Under the pieces are notes generated by a model, which made no database searches, was not told the DNA's origin, and worked only from the letters and a program-made list of their open reading frames with translations. A stretch of DNA of 64,000 bases from Cyclobacterium lianum (GTDB taxonomy: Bacteria; Bacteroidota; Bacteroidia; Cytophagales; Cyclobacteriaceae): the NCBI RefSeq assembly GCF_900143075.1, contig NZ_FRCY01000009.1:1-64000 (forward strand), in the 5' to 3' direction. Positions 7,807 to 17,456 of the stretch are shown piece after piece. The translations under genes were made by a program, and so were the position numbers. Position 1 is the first letter of the stretch. Each line of letters starts with the position of its first letter.

Positions 7807-8687
7807 GGGTAGAGTTGTTTATATAATTTTATCGTTTCGTTTGCTTCTTTGACATCATGTACACGTAATATTCCGGCACCATTTATCAGAGCGGCCATAT
7901 GCAGGGCGGTAGTCCCGTTGAGCGCCCCTTCCGGGCCAGTTTCAAGCACTTTGTAAATCATGGATTTACGGGATAAGCCCACCATTACTGGCAATTGTAA
8001 GGTTTTAAAATAGGTCAGATTGCGTAGCAGCCGATAGTTTTGTTCCAGGTTTTTGGAAAATCCCAAACCTATGTCCACTATTACATCTTTTATGCCAGCT
8101 TCATAACAATTTCGCAGTTTTTCTGAAAAAAAATACAACAGATCTTTTTCCAAATATTCATATGCTGTAAAAGACTGCATGTTTTGGGGTTGCCCCTTCA
8201 TGTGCATGCAGATATACGGTAGCCCAAGCTTTCCTACGGTTTCTAGCATTTTTGCATCCAAACCACCCGCCGAGATATCATTTATCAGATCTGCGCCCAC
8301 ATCAGCAGCTTCTTTGGCTACCCGGTGCCTGAACGTATCTATAGAAATCAGTATCTCAGGAAACCGCCTCCGTATACCAGTGATAACGGAAATCACCCTT
8401 TTAAGTTCTGTTTCTTCAGGTACAAAATCTGCCCCGGGCCTGCTGCTGTAGCCGCCGATATCCAGAATATCTGCCCCATCTGCGATCATGGTTTCGGCTT
8501 TTGCCAGCACATCATTTTCATCAGCCGCGATTCTGCTTTCCCCATAGAAGGAATCCGGAGTACTGTTGATGATTCCCATGATCCAGGGCCGGTCCAAAGC
8601 AAATAGTTTTCCTTTGATCTGGAGTGTTATTTTTGGGGGAAATAAAGTATCTTCGGCATTGCATACCGAATGTAGATCGTCAAACAT
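7803..8687 (-). CDS. folP: Dihydropteroate synthase
   Basis: Condenses 6-hydroxymethyl-dihydropterin pyrophosphate with p-aminobenzoate in folate synthesis, and is the sulfonamide target. The ATG at 8687 (MFDDLHSVCN) gives 294 residues; the frame extends to a TTG at 8720, but that would overlap the divergent gene. Signature blocks present: IMGIINSTPDSFYG, DGADILDIGGYSSRPGA, DTFRHRVAKEA, INDISAG, and the C-terminal GLSRKSM and LRVHDV. The N-terminal extension before IMGII is longer than in E. coli FolP. It is followed directly by cdaA with overlapping stop and start codons. Confidence 0.95.
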   Translation of the reverse strand: MFDDLHSVCNAEDTLFPPKITLQIKGKLFALDRPWIMGIINSTPDSFYGESRIAADENDVLAKAETMIADGADILDIGGYSSRPGADFVPEETELKRVISVITGIRRRFPEILISIDTFRHRVAKEAADVGADLINDISAGGLDAKMLETVGKLGLPYICMHMKGQPQNMQSFTAYEYLEKDLLYFFSEKLRNCYEAGIKDVIVDIGLGFSKNLEQNYRLLRNLTYFKTLQLPVMVGLSRKSMIYKVLETGPEGALNGTTALHMAALINGAGILRVHDVKEANETIKLYKQLYP

Positions 8688-8701
8688 AAAATTCCATTGC
8701 T

Positions 8702-9250
8702 TTGGAAACACAAACCGCAAGCGAATATAATGAAGTTATTGGCCTTTGTAAAGAACTATTTAAGAAGAAGACCAGGGATTATGGGACTTCCTGGAGGATA
8801 TTGCGGCTTCCATCCCTGACCGACCAGATTTTTATCAAGGCCAGCCGCATCCGGTCCATTCAGGAAAAGGGTGCACAAAAGGTCACAGACAGCATCCGGG
8901 ATGAATTCATAGGGATAATCAATTATTGTATCATCGCATTGCTGCAGCTGGATCTGAAGGATGAACCAAAACAGGAATTTTCTTTTGAGGAGTTGGAGCC
9001 TTTGTATGACAAGTGGGTGAAGGCCACCAGAGAACTGCTGGAAAATAAAAACCATGACTATGGAGAAGCCTGGCGGAGCATGCGGGTGTCCTCCATGACA
9101 GATATTATCCTGATGAAGCTTTACAGGGTAAAGCAAATAGAGGACAATAGGGGCAAAACCCTGGTGTCTGAAGGAGTGGCAGCAAACTATCAGGACATGC
9201 TCAATTATGCTGTTTTTTGTATGATTAAATTGCGTGAAAATGATCATTAA
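8702..9250 (+). CDS. DUF1599 (nucleotide modification-associated) protein, tandem duplicated domain
   Basis: A 182-residue protein built of two copies of the same unit. Residues about 22-55 (KKTRDYGTSWRILR, SLTDQIFIKASRIRSI) match residues about 117-150 (KNHDYGEAWRSMR, SMTDIILMKLYRVKQI). This matches DUF1599, which as I recall Pfam groups with nucleotide-modification-associated domains; the biochemical role is unknown. No ATG exists at the N-terminus: the frame is open only from 8690 and the best start is the TTG at 8702, 14 bp from the divergent folP start. The 3' end overlaps the next gene, so 8702-10879 probably forms one operon. Confidence 0.82.
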   Translation: METQTASEYNEVIGLCKELFKKKTRDYGTSWRILRLPSLTDQIFIKASRIRSIQEKGAQKVTDSIRDEFIGIINYCIIALLQLDLKDEPKQEFSFEELEPLYDKWVKATRELLENKNHDYGEAWRSMRVSSMTDIILMKLYRVKQIEDNRGKTLVSEGVAANYQDMLNYAVFCMIKLRENDH

Positions 9251-10346
9251 AACCATGTTGTTTATTGCCCGCCTGCTGGTGGGAGGGCTGTTTGTCTTTT
9301 CAGGACTGATCAAGGTAAATGATCCGGTGGGTACATCGATCAAGATGCAGGAATATTTTGACGTCTTCGCTACAGATATATCAGCCATCTTTGCGCCATT
9401 AAAAGCCATTTCTCTTCCCATCGCCGTGGCCCTGGTGGTGCTGGAGGTGGCCTTGGGTATCATGATCCTTGTGGGCTGGAAAGTCAGGACCGGCGTCTAC
9501 CTTTTGTTGCTGATGATCCTGTTTTTTACTTTTCTGACCTTTTATTCTGCCTATTACAACAAAGTGACAGATTGCGGCTGTTTTGGAGATGCGATCAAGC
9601 TCACGCCCTGGGAGTCATTCTACAAAGACCTGGTCTTGCTGGCGCTGATTGTTTTTATGCTGATTTTCCGAAATCAGCTTCCTGAGGGCAATACCAGTAT
9701 CGGCAAATGGCTGACAATCGGATCCTTTGCGCTTTCGCTGCTGCTGGCGGTGCTGGCAATAAGAAACCTGCCTTTCATAGATTTCCGGGCCTTTAAAGAG
9801 GGCGTGAACATTTCCCGTGCCATGCAGCCCTCTGCCACGCTGGAGTACAGCTACCTGATGCGAAAGGATGGGGAAACAGTCGCATTTGATCAGTATCCGT
9901 CTGATGAAAGCTACGAATTTGTAGAGATGAACCTGAAAAATCCGGAAGCGCTGCCCAAAATTTCGGATTTTGCCATTTGGAACAATGCCGGAGACCATAC
10001 CGCCGAAATGTTGACGGGTAAAAAGCTACTGATACTTTCCCACAATATTCAGAAGATGGACCTGGCGCTGGTACATATGGAGAAAATCAGCACCCTGATC
10101 AATACCTTTCAGGGCTCTGATGTGCAGGTAGCCCTGGTGGCAGCCTCCTCAGAGGAGGAGATGCAGGCCTTTCTCAAAGAAAATGGCATACAAATAGGTC
10201 ATTATATGGCGGATGCTACGGTAGTAAAAACCATCGTCCGATCCAATCCGGGCCTGGTATTCCTCGAAGAGGGTACGATCCTGGCGAAATACCACTACCG
10301 AAACACACCCGATCCACAGACCGCTCAAAGCCTGTTTAATCCATGA
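9240..10346 (+). CDS. BT_3928-like DoxX/MauE-type membrane protein
   Basis: N-terminal half is a four-helix DoxX/MauE-like module: helices near residues 5-25, 48-75, 78-100 and 125-145, with the motif DCGCFGDAIKLTPWE between helices 3 and 4. A fifth helix near 155-175 leads to a C-terminal domain of about 170 residues that looks periplasmic and weakly thioredoxin-like. Homologues appear in Bacteroidota next to aroK or DUF1599 genes; function is not established, though MauE-type proteins assist disulfide chemistry. The start is ATG 9240 (or GTG 9234), overlapping the upstream stop; its own TGA overlaps the aroK ATG (ATGA). Confidence 0.8.
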   Translation: MIIKTMLFIARLLVGGLFVFSGLIKVNDPVGTSIKMQEYFDVFATDISAIFAPLKAISLPIAVALVVLEVALGIMILVGWKVRTGVYLLLLMILFFTFLTFYSAYYNKVTDCGCFGDAIKLTPWESFYKDLVLLALIVFMLIFRNQLPEGNTSIGKWLTIGSFALSLLLAVLAIRNLPFIDFRAFKEGVNISRAMQPSATLEYSYLMRKDGETVAFDQYPSDESYEFVEMNLKNPEALPKISDFAIWNNAGDHTAEMLTGKKLLILSHNIQKMDLALVHMEKISTLINTFQGSDVQVALVAASSEEEMQAFLKENGIQIGHYMADATVVKTIVRSNPGLVFLEEGTILAKYHYRNTPDPQTAQSLFNP

Positions 10347-10879
10347 CAGACCCCCGTAAAATCGTATTGGTCGGCATGCCGGGAAGTGGCAAATCCACGC
10401 TGGGCAGAACCCTGGCCGAAAAATTAAATTGCCCGTTTTTTGACCTGGATGAGCTCATTGAAAAAAAAGAGGGGACACCGATTGCCGCGATCTTTCCGGA
10501 AAAAGGAGAGGGCTATTTCCGGAACCTGGAAAGTCTGGTACTGGAGGAGACGCTGGATCAGAAACAAGCCTTTGTCCTGGCTACCGGAGGTGGAGCTCCC
10601 TGCTACAACGACAACATGAGCCTGATCAATGCAAAGGCCATATCGGTGTATCTGGACGTGCCGCTAAACCATATTCTGGACAGACTCAACCAAACCCAGA
10701 TCGAAGTGCGGCCATTATTCTCTGGTCTGGATACATCTGAGATCATTCTCAAGCTGAAAAATATGTACGTAGACCGGCATTCCTTTTACGAGAAAGCAAA
10801 AATAAAGCTCAGGGGAGAAGATATTTCCCCTGAGCTGTTGATTGCCGAATGGATGCCCTATTTAAAAGGAGAATCCTAA
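10343..10879 (+). CDS. aroK: Shikimate kinase
   Basis: Phosphorylates shikimate at the 3-hydroxyl using ATP in aromatic amino-acid synthesis. Its 178 residues fit the family. Walker A is GMPGSGKST (11-19), the shikimate-binding DLDELIE block lies near 34-40, FRNLES near 59-64, and the GGG substrate loop (ATGGGAP) near 80-86; the lid region includes VRPLF. The start overlaps the preceding stop. The last 18 bases overlap the 3' end of the convergent outer-membrane protein gene at 10862. Confidence 0.95.
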   Translation: MTDPRKIVLVGMPGSGKSTLGRTLAEKLNCPFFDLDELIEKKEGTPIAAIFPEKGEGYFRNLESLVLEETLDQKQAFVLATGGGAPCYNDNMSLINAKAISVYLDVPLNHILDRLNQTQIEVRPLFSGLDTSEIILKLKNMYVDRHSFYEKAKIKLRGEDISPELLIAEWMPYLKGES

Positions 10880-12334
10880 GGTCAGCCGTCCCGATACTAT
10901 ATTGTTTTCCGTGGTAGCCAGATCAGAACCCGGGTAGGAGTTGTAATAGCTGTTAAACCTACTGTTGACCAGTCCCAGATCTACACTAAAACCGGGAAGT
11001 TTTACCCCCAGGCCGCCGCTGAGCTGGGTGCTGCTTCGGTCCAATGTACCAGGATTGGCAAATGGATCGCCATAAAAGGCATAACCTGCCCTGATACGCA
11101 GCATTTTGATCCTGTATTCGCCACCCACGCTGTAGTTGACCGCCTGACCATACAGATCATTGATGGCCACGTTGTCCTCGCCCGTGTTGAAAACATTAGA
11201 TCTCAGACTGGCTGTGCTGTAATCCAGGTAGTCGGCATCTGCAGAAATGAACCCGTTTTTGCCGAAAAAATAAGTCAGACCCCCGCCAATGCGCATTGGC
11301 GTCCTCAGGTTGTAGCTGCTCAGGAATATGTCTGTTTCTGCGTCTGACTCTGCTATGGTACCAAACTCAGGATCTTCGTATGGAGGAGTGAAGTCAGCAA
11401 ATATATCTGCGTCATATTCCTCATTAAACCTGTTCCAGGTTGGGGATTTAAAGTTTAACCCAAGATTTAGCCGGTCTACCGGCTTGTAAATAATTCCCAA
11501 ACCCAGATTTATGCCCGAACCTTCCAGAAAGAGATTTTCCTGCAGCGAGCTGAACAGGGTGCTTTGGTCATTGTCATCGAGAAATTCCTCGTTATAGGTT
11601 TTGGTCGAACGGAAGTTGATGGAGTTTATGCCCAGGGAGGCACCTATGAAGAGCTTGTTTTTATAATTGCCCCCATAAGAAAATCCAATCTGGCTCATGC
11701 TTCCTTCGTTTTCGATCATTTCGGATTTTTCCAGTGCCAGGGTGGCATTCGGTACATAATCATAGCCTCCGTTGTCTGATGGGTTGATCAGGAATGATTC
11801 GAAAAACAATCCGTCAGTGCCATTGGGTACTCCCTGTTCGTTGTAGAGATCAATATAATAGTCGAGAATAGACCCCTGGTCAAGCTGGTTGGAGAAATAG
11901 CCATAGTTGTTGTTGTAACTGGCCTGCCGGTTGATACTGATCCCGAAGGATCCTCCTCTCCAGTCACCCACTTCAAGCGGCCCCTTGGCTCTGCTGATCA
12001 CTGCCCCAAGGTTGGGAATGGAAAAATTGGTGGCATTGTACCCCCTTGATTGGTTCAACAGAAAGGTTTCCGCATTCCAGTCACTATATGCAGCTGTCAG
12101 GCTGAATTCTGATTTTTGGAAAAATCCCAGGCCTGCAGGGTTGCCATGTACATTGCTGATGTCTCCACCCAGTGCATTCTGTGTGCCTCCCAGGGCCGTA
12201 ATCCTGGCAGATCCCGTAGACCCAAACTGGCTGAACCTAAGTGCGTCTTCCACATAGCCACTTTGAGCCGAAGCATGCTGCACCTGAAAGATAGTCAGGA
12301 CGGCTAAAGACAAAATTAATTTTAATCCTTTCAT
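10862..12334 (-). CDS. Outer-membrane beta-barrel protein, FadL/OMPP1-like
   Basis: A 490-residue secreted protein with a clear signal peptide (MKGLKLILSLAVLTIFQVQHASA, cleavage near 23). The start of the mature part (ALRFSQFGSTGSARITALGGTQNALGG) and the block GNPAGLGFF are typical of Bacteroidota barrel proteins related to FadL/TodX transporters. Many alternating aromatic/polar strands follow, and it ends RLTLGFSF, a terminal Phe expected for BAM-dependent insertion. The substrate is unknown; hydrophobic-compound uptake is only a family-level guess. It is transcribed alone. Confidence 0.78.
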   Translation of the reverse strand: MKGLKLILSLAVLTIFQVQHASAQSGYVEDALRFSQFGSTGSARITALGGTQNALGGDISNVHGNPAGLGFFQKSEFSLTAAYSDWNAETFLLNQSRGYNATNFSIPNLGAVISRAKGPLEVGDWRGGSFGISINRQASYNNNYGYFSNQLDQGSILDYYIDLYNEQGVPNGTDGLFFESFLINPSDNGGYDYVPNATLALEKSEMIENEGSMSQIGFSYGGNYKNKLFIGASLGINSINFRSTKTYNEEFLDDNDQSTLFSSLQENLFLEGSGINLGLGIIYKPVDRLNLGLNFKSPTWNRFNEEYDADIFADFTPPYEDPEFGTIAESDAETDIFLSSYNLRTPMRIGGGLTYFFGKNGFISADADYLDYSTASLRSNVFNTGEDNVAINDLYGQAVNYSVGGEYRIKMLRIRAGYAFYGDPFANPGTLDRSSTQLSGGLGVKLPGFSVDLGLVNSRFNSYYNSYPGSDLATTENNIVSGRLTLGFSF

Positions 12335-12813
12335 ATGTTTTTCATAGTCTTTTAATGGTCACATGCCCCTCCCGATCCTAAATAGGGAGAATCGACGACG
12401 ATCAAAAAAATCACTGTACCGCGTGTTTTGTGATGACTTTAATCCTGTCGATTTCATGCATGTATCGTTTTACTAGAGGGCCAAATCTTTTGGCACAAGA
12501 AGGAGTGATCTTGTATCCTGCCGGCAAAAGCCAGGTTGAGCGTATTCATCTACCCTGGTATTCAAGCTTTTTCCGAGTTTCATTTTCCCTTGCCGGTTCT
12601 GACCGGGATGAAAATCAGGAAACGTCCGGAGAACGCTGTCGAACCTCCCGAAAAGATGGTTTGATGGAATTTCAAAACGCATCGTTTTTTTCAACGAAAA
12701 TCAGAGAGATAAGTTGACGTAAAAATTTTGCTCAAATACTGGATTTTCAAAATTAAACGATTTAACTAAGGAAGGAAAAAAGTAATGGTAGGAGGAGGTA
12801 AAAAAAGAGGGAA
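12335..12813. other. Intergenic gap, no gene recognised
   Basis: 479 bp between two minus-strand genes. Short open frames exist on both strands (for example 12473-12694) but have no ATG-led product I recognise, and nothing resembles an RNA gene. It presumably contains the promoter of the outer-membrane protein gene. Confidence 0.5.
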
Positions 12814-14181
12814 TTAATTCCCTCTTCTACTTCCGCCTACGCTACCTCCACCTCTGGAAGCTCCACCGCTGTAGCTGCCTCTGCTGGGCGCGCTATAGGA
12901 AGATGAAGACCTCGAAGGAGCAGAGTAACTGCTTCTGCTTGGTGAGGTAGAGCGTTGATAACTTGGTGTTGTAGTCCTGGTACTCCTGCTCCTGTTATAG
13001 GAAGGGGAAGAACTTCTGCTGTTCGACCTCGGAGCAGCATAACTGGACCTGCTGTTACTGCTTCTGCTGGTTCCGTACCTGGAATTGTTACTTGCAGGAG
13101 CCTGAGTCCTGCCGTAGGAACTTGTTCTATTTGGCGCGTTATAGCTGCTTCGTGAAGAAGTATTGCCGGAACGGTTCATCGCAGGAGAGTTGATATTTCT
13201 TCTTGAAGGCGCAGCAGAGGCTGCATTGTAATAGTCATTCTGAGATCTGCTAAAGGAATTCCTGGTCGAAGCTGACCTGTTGTTGCTATTTCCCAAACGA
13301 TTGCTGTTCATTGCGTCTCTCCTTGCAGCCGCTCTCGTTGCAGCCGGCTGGGCCACATTTCTGGACCTGCTGGTACTGCTTGCCAGTGATGAAGCTCTGC
13401 TCGGACGGGCACTCTGTACCAGTTGTCTTCTGTTTCCTTCGCTTCCACCAGGGAGAACAATTACCGGCGAATAGATATTTCTACCCCACATGCCACCACC
13501 GTAGAGTCCTCCGAAACCTGGTCTGAATCCCATTCCGGGACCCCAGAAGGGATCATAAAATCCAAAACCGGGTCTCATGAATCTGTTACCCCATCCAAAT
13601 CCCATACCTATAGACATGCTGAAACCCGGTCGGAAACCGAATCCGGGACCCCAGAAAGGATCGTAAAAACCCATTCCGCCAAAACCAGGCCCCCAGAAAG
13701 GATCATAGAAACCTCTCATACCCATCATGGGGAACATGCCCATGCTCATCATGGGGTTCATGAAATAGTTATTGACTACGGGGTTGTTTCCGCCACTGCC
13801 GCGAAAATTATCGTAGGCATTGATGTTAGGCTCTCCCTGCACACCGGTATCACCTGTCTCTGCATCATCAAAATACACTGTTCCCTCATCATTTTCAGGA
13901 GATGTAGAGCGCTGATATTTGGCTATATATTCGGGATTGACGTTTTTCGAACTGAAATTATCAGATTCGGAATCCAGGGACTGGATCTGGTCAATCTCTT
14001 TAAAATTTTCAGGGTTATTGTTTTTCACCGCAAATTCAGTCGCTATCCTCGCATCTGAAGCCATGAAGTACAGGTTATCGATTTCTTCTCCGCTCCTGCT
14101 TGCATTGTAGCTGGTACTACAGGAAGCCAGGCCTAAAACCGCTATTGCACCTACTGTCCGTATGGGATTGAAATTAATCAT
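12814..14181 (-). CDS. Low-complexity Gly/Phe/Met- and Ser/Arg-rich lipoprotein
   Basis: A 455-residue lipoprotein with lipobox LASC (Cys21). Residues about 22-135 are an ordinary acidic region. Residues about 140-240 are rich in Gly, Phe and Met, with three copies of GFYDPFWGPG. The C-terminal 210 residues are dominated by Ser, Arg, Asn and Tyr (many SRSS and SYSAPSR motifs) and are strongly basic. I do not know its function; such composition suggests a disordered, possibly surface- or nucleic-acid/polymer-associated protein. The repeats are also visible in the DNA (about 13530-13720). It is monocistronic and divergent from proS. Confidence 0.75.
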   Translation of the reverse strand: MINFNPIRTVGAIAVLGLASCSTSYNASRSGEEIDNLYFMASDARIATEFAVKNNNPENFKEIDQIQSLDSESDNFSSKNVNPEYIAKYQRSTSPENDEGTVYFDDAETGDTGVQGEPNINAYDNFRGSGGNNPVVNNYFMNPMMSMGMFPMMGMRGFYDPFWGPGFGGMGFYDPFWGPGFGFRPGFSMSIGMGFGWGNRFMRPGFGFYDPFWGPGMGFRPGFGGLYGGGMWGRNIYSPVIVLPGGSEGNRRQLVQSARPSRASSLASSTSRSRNVAQPAATRAAARRDAMNSNRLGNSNNRSASTRNSFSRSQNDYYNAASAAPSRRNINSPAMNRSGNTSSRSSYNAPNRTSSYGRTQAPASNNSRYGTSRSSNSRSSYAAPRSNSRSSSPSYNRSRSTRTTTPSYQRSTSPSRSSYSAPSRSSSSYSAPSRGSYSGGASRGGGSVGGSRRGN

Positions 14182-14311
14182 AGGAATTTTTAGTTTATTA
14201 CTCTACCACTATATACGTGAACATAGCAAGAGGGTTATCATTTTTTAATTTATCTTTGCTACAATCAAGAACCGAATATAAAGAGTTTTTTCAATACAAC
14301 AAAAAATACCA

Positions 14312-15793
14312 ATGAGCAAAGGATTACCCAAACGAAGTGAAGATTATTCCCTATGGTACAATGAATTGGTGAAAAGGGCAGATTTGGCGGAAAACAGCGC
14401 TGTCAGAGGCTGCATGGTTATCAAACCTTACGGATTCAGTATTTGGGAAAAAATGCAGGCAGAACTCGATCGGATGTTTAAAAAAACAGGACATTCCAAT
14501 GCCTACTTCCCTTTATTTATACCTAAATCTTACCTGTCAAAAGAAGCCAGCCATGTAGAAGGATTTGCGAAGGAATGTGCCGTGGTGACCCACTATCGAC
14601 TAAAGGCAGATGATTCCGGCAAGGGTGTAATTGTGGATCCTGAAGCCGCATTGGAGGAGGAGCTTATCGTCAGACCTACTTCTGAAACAGTGATCTGGAG
14701 TACCTATAAGAATTGGGTTCAGTCCTACCGTGACCTGCCGCTCCTGATCAACCAATGGGCGAATGTGGTGCGCTGGGAAATGCGCACCAGACTGTTTTTA
14801 AGGACTTCTGAGTTTTTATGGCAGGAAGGGCATACGGCTCACGAGACCAAAAAGGAGGCCCGGGAAGAAACCCTGCGTATGATGAATGTGTATGCGGAGT
14901 TTGCGGAGAATTTTATGGCCCTTCCCGTGATCCGGGGGATAAAGTCCGAGAGTGAAAAATTTGCCGGAGCAGTGGATACCTACTGTATTGAAGCCATGAT
15001 GCAGGATGGTAAGGCCCTGCAGGCCGGAACTTCCCACTTTCTGGGGCAAAATTTTGCCAAAGCTTTTGATGTGAAGTTTGCCGGCAGGGATGGCGAACTC
15101 GAGCACGTCTGGGGTACCTCCTGGGGAGTAAGCACCCGTTTGATGGGCGCGCTTATCATGGCACATTCTGATGATAACGGCCTGGTGCTGCCACCAAAAC
15201 TCGCGCCGCTGCAGGTCGTCATTATTCCGATATTCAGAAGCGATGAAGAACTGACGGCCATACGCAAAAAAGCCAACGAAATCATGGATGCACTGGATCC
15301 CCTTGGCATAAGTGTGAAGTTTGACGACCGGGATACTTTTAAGCCCGGTTGGAAATTTGCAGAATACGAATTGAAAGGTGTACCTGTAAGGCTCGCCATC
15401 GGTCCGCGGGACCTGCAGCATGAAACCGTCGAAATGGCCAGACGGGACGACCTGAGCAAAACGGTGGTCAATACCCGTGAAGAGAACCTTACAAACAGGA
15501 TAAAAGAAACCCTGGAAGACATTCAAAGGAGCATCTATAACAAAGCGAAGGCATTTACAAAGGAAAAGACCACGAGTGTAGATAGCTGGGAGCAGTTTGT
15601 GTCTATTCTGGAAAATAAGGGGGGATTTGTTGCTGCCCACTGGGATGGAACGCCGGAAACTGAAAATCAGATCAAGGAAAAGACAAAGGCCACCATTCGC
15701 TGTATTCCGCTGGATCAAAAGCAGGAGGATGGCAAATGTGTTTTTTCGGGTAAGCCTTCAAAAGGAAGGGTATTGTTTGCTAAAGCTTATTGA
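14312..15793 (+). CDS. proS: Prolyl-tRNA synthetase, archaeal/eukaryotic-type
   Basis: Charges tRNA-Pro with proline. The 493-residue protein lacks the bacterial insertion (INS) editing domain and ends in a Tyr (LFAKAY), both marks of the archaeal/eukaryote-like class common in Bacteroidota. Class II motifs are seen: RPTSETVIW and [19 protein letters not shown], plus [11 protein letters not shown] and [12 protein letters not shown] for ATP and proline binding; the anticodon-binding domain begins near residue 300 ([10 protein letters not shown]). A -7-like box TATCTTTG at 14251-14258 precedes the ATG by about 55 bp. Confidence 0.96.
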   Translation: MSKGLPKRSEDYSLWYNELVKRADLAENSAVRGCMVIKPYGFSIWEKMQAELDRMFKKTGHSNAYFPLFIPKSYLSKEASHVEGFAKECAVVTHYRLKADDSGKGVIVDPEAALEEELIVRPTSETVIWSTYKNWVQSYRDLPLLINQWANVVRWEMRTRLFLRTSEFLWQEGHTAHETKKEAREETLRMMNVYAEFAENFMALPVIRGIKSESEKFAGAVDTYCIEAMMQDGKALQAGTSHFLGQNFAKAFDVKFAGRDGELEHVWGTSWGVSTRLMGALIMAHSDDNGLVLPPKLAPLQVVIIPIFRSDEELTAIRKKANEIMDALDPLGISVKFDDRDTFKPGWKFAEYELKGVPVRLAIGPRDLQHETVEMARRDDLSKTVVNTREENLTNRIKETLEDIQRSIYNKAKAFTKEKTTSVDSWEQFVSILENKGGFVAAHWDGTPETENQIKEKTKATIRCIPLDQKQEDGKCVFSGKPSKGRVLFAKAY

Positions 15794-15942
15794 TCCGCAC
15801 AGAAAGTGTGAAGGCAGACGCAGATAAAGGTCATTGTCTGTGGCTGCAGGATGTTTCGGCCATTTATCTTTCTATTGCAAGGATTTCTTGTAAATTTACG
15901 GAGAGGAGCTGAAGCCTCATGTAGCCGGTAAACTTCATTCTT

Positions 15943-16404
15943 ATGACCTGGATAATATTGTCAAGCCTGATTTTATTCGGTGCCCTGCTGGTATTGATGG
16001 AGATAATTTTCGTTCCCGGCACCACAGTGGTTGGTGCCTTGGGAGCCATCTTTACCGGTCTCGGCATCTATTATGCCTTCCTGCATTTACCGGCTACTAC
16101 GGCCTATATGGTGACCACACTCACCATACTGGTCAATATAGGCTTTCTGATATACGGTTTTAAATCCGGGGTTTGGGGTCGTTTTGCTCTGAAGCAAACC
16201 ATCATTAACCGCACCTTTGACGATAGACTTACGGGTTTGGAGACAGGTCAGAAAGGGCGGGCCTTATCCGATTTCAGACCATTTGGAAAGGTGGAAATAG
16301 GCGACAAAATTTATGAAGCCAAATCCGAAACGGGATTTATTTCTTCCGGAACGGAAGTAACCATAATCAAGATAGCAGACAATAAAATCATCATTAAACC
16401 GTAA
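15943..16404 (+). CDS. NfeD-family membrane protein
   Basis: A 153-residue short NfeD-like protein: hydrophobic segments near residues 3-25, 28-48 and 55-75, then a soluble beta domain (about 95-153, GQKGRALSDFRPFGKVEIGDKIYEA) that matches the NfeD OB-fold. NfeD proteins partner flotillins in membrane microdomains; here the flotillin gene follows after only 3 bases, so the two are surely co-transcribed. The long-form protease domain of some NfeD proteins is absent. Confidence 0.88.
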   Translation: MTWIILSSLILFGALLVLMEIIFVPGTTVVGALGAIFTGLGIYYAFLHLPATTAYMVTTLTILVNIGFLIYGFKSGVWGRFALKQTIINRTFDDRLTGLETGQKGRALSDFRPFGKVEIGDKIYEAKSETGFISSGTEVTIIKIADNKIIIKP

Positions 16405-16407
16405 ACC

Positions 16408-17418
16408 ATGGAAATTTCTAATTCGGCTTTTATTTTAATTGCAGCATTTGCCGGGCTGATATTGCTCTTTATATTCCTGTATTTTGTTCCGGTTAATCTC
16501 TGGATTACCGCAATATTTTCAAATGTCAAAGTGGGCCTGCTGGAGCTGGTGGGCATGCGCATCAGAAAGGTACCGCCCGGAGTGATCGTCAACTCCCTGA
16601 TCACCGCCACTAAAGCCGGTCTCAACCTGACTACCAACGACCTGGAAACCCACTACCTGGCGGGCGGAAACGTGCCCAACGTAATCCGGGCTTTGATCTC
16701 CGCAGACAAAGCCAATATTTCTCTTTCCTTTAAACAGGCCACCGCAATAGATCTTGCCGGGAGAGATGTATTTGAAGCGGTGCAAATCTCGGTCAATCCC
16801 AAAGTAATCAACACCCCGAGCGTAGCAGCCGTAGCAGCAGATGGCATACAACTCATTGCCAAGGCCAGGGTGACCGTGAGGGCAAATATCGCCCAACTGG
16901 TAGGTGGTGCCGGTGAAGAAACCATTTTGGCCAGAGTAGGAGAGGGTATTGTCACTTCCATAGGCTCGGCCAAAAATCACAAAAGTGTTTTGGAGAATCC
17001 GGACAAAATTTCCAAACTGGTCCTGGAAAGGGGACTGGATGCAGGCACCGCATTCGAAATCCTCTCTATTGATATCGCTGATATTGACGTGGGATCGAAT
17101 ATTGGTGCCAAATTGCAGATAGATCAGGCCACAGCCGATCTGAAAGTAGCAGAAGCACGGGCCGAAGAAAGAAGGGCGATGGCCGTGGCACTGGAACAGG
17201 AAATGAAAGCCAGAAACGTAGAAATGAAAGCCAAGGTCACGGAAGCGGAAGCCGAAGTGCCCAAAGCCATTTCTGAAGCCTTCAGATCGGGTAACCTGGG
17301 CATCATGGACTACTATAAAATGGAAAATGTAAAATCTGACACCAGCATGCGGGATTCGATAGCCAATTCAGATGAAAGCAAATCAAGTGACCGTCCCAAA
17401 GGGACTGATAAAAAATAA
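16408..17418 (+). CDS. floA: Flotillin-like protein FloA
   Basis: A 336-residue SPFH/band-7 protein of the FloA (YqfA) type that scaffolds lipid microdomains. An N-terminal hydrophobic hairpin or membrane segment (about 7-37) is followed by the SPFH domain (about 40-230; [35 protein letters not shown]) and an Ala/Glu-rich coiled coil (about 235-290; [20 protein letters not shown]). It ends in a polar tail. It is the second gene of the nfeD-floA operon, with a bidirectional terminator starting 9 bases after its stop. Confidence 0.94.
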   Translation: MEISNSAFILIAAFAGLILLFIFLYFVPVNLWITAIFSNVKVGLLELVGMRIRKVPPGVIVNSLITATKAGLNLTTNDLETHYLAGGNVPNVIRALISADKANISLSFKQATAIDLAGRDVFEAVQISVNPKVINTPSVAAVAADGIQLIAKARVTVRANIAQLVGGAGEETILARVGEGIVTSIGSAKNHKSVLENPDKISKLVLERGLDAGTAFEILSIDIADIDVGSNIGAKLQIDQATADLKVAEARAEERRAMAVALEQEMKARNVEMKAKVTEAEAEVPKAISEAFRSGNLGIMDYYKMENVKSDTSMRDSIANSDESKSSDRPKGTDKK

Positions 17419-17426
17419 AGCATAAA

Positions 17427-17456
17427 AAAGGGGGCTGTTCAGGCCCCTTTATTCTT
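17427..17456. terminator. Bidirectional intrinsic terminator
   Basis: AAAGGGG (17427-17433) pairs with CCCCTTT (17444-17450) around a 10-base loop. A T-rich tail follows on the plus strand (ATTCTTTTTC), and on the minus strand the hairpin is followed by TTTTTT. It serves floA on one side and the WG-repeat gene on the other; the stop codon of the latter (17439-17441) lies in the loop. Confidence 0.8.

Noticed and set aside
12430-12717. 95-residue plus-strand ORF in the gap before the Gly/Phe lipoprotein
   Set aside because: No start context, no similarity and unusual composition; overlapping frames on both strands are equally long.
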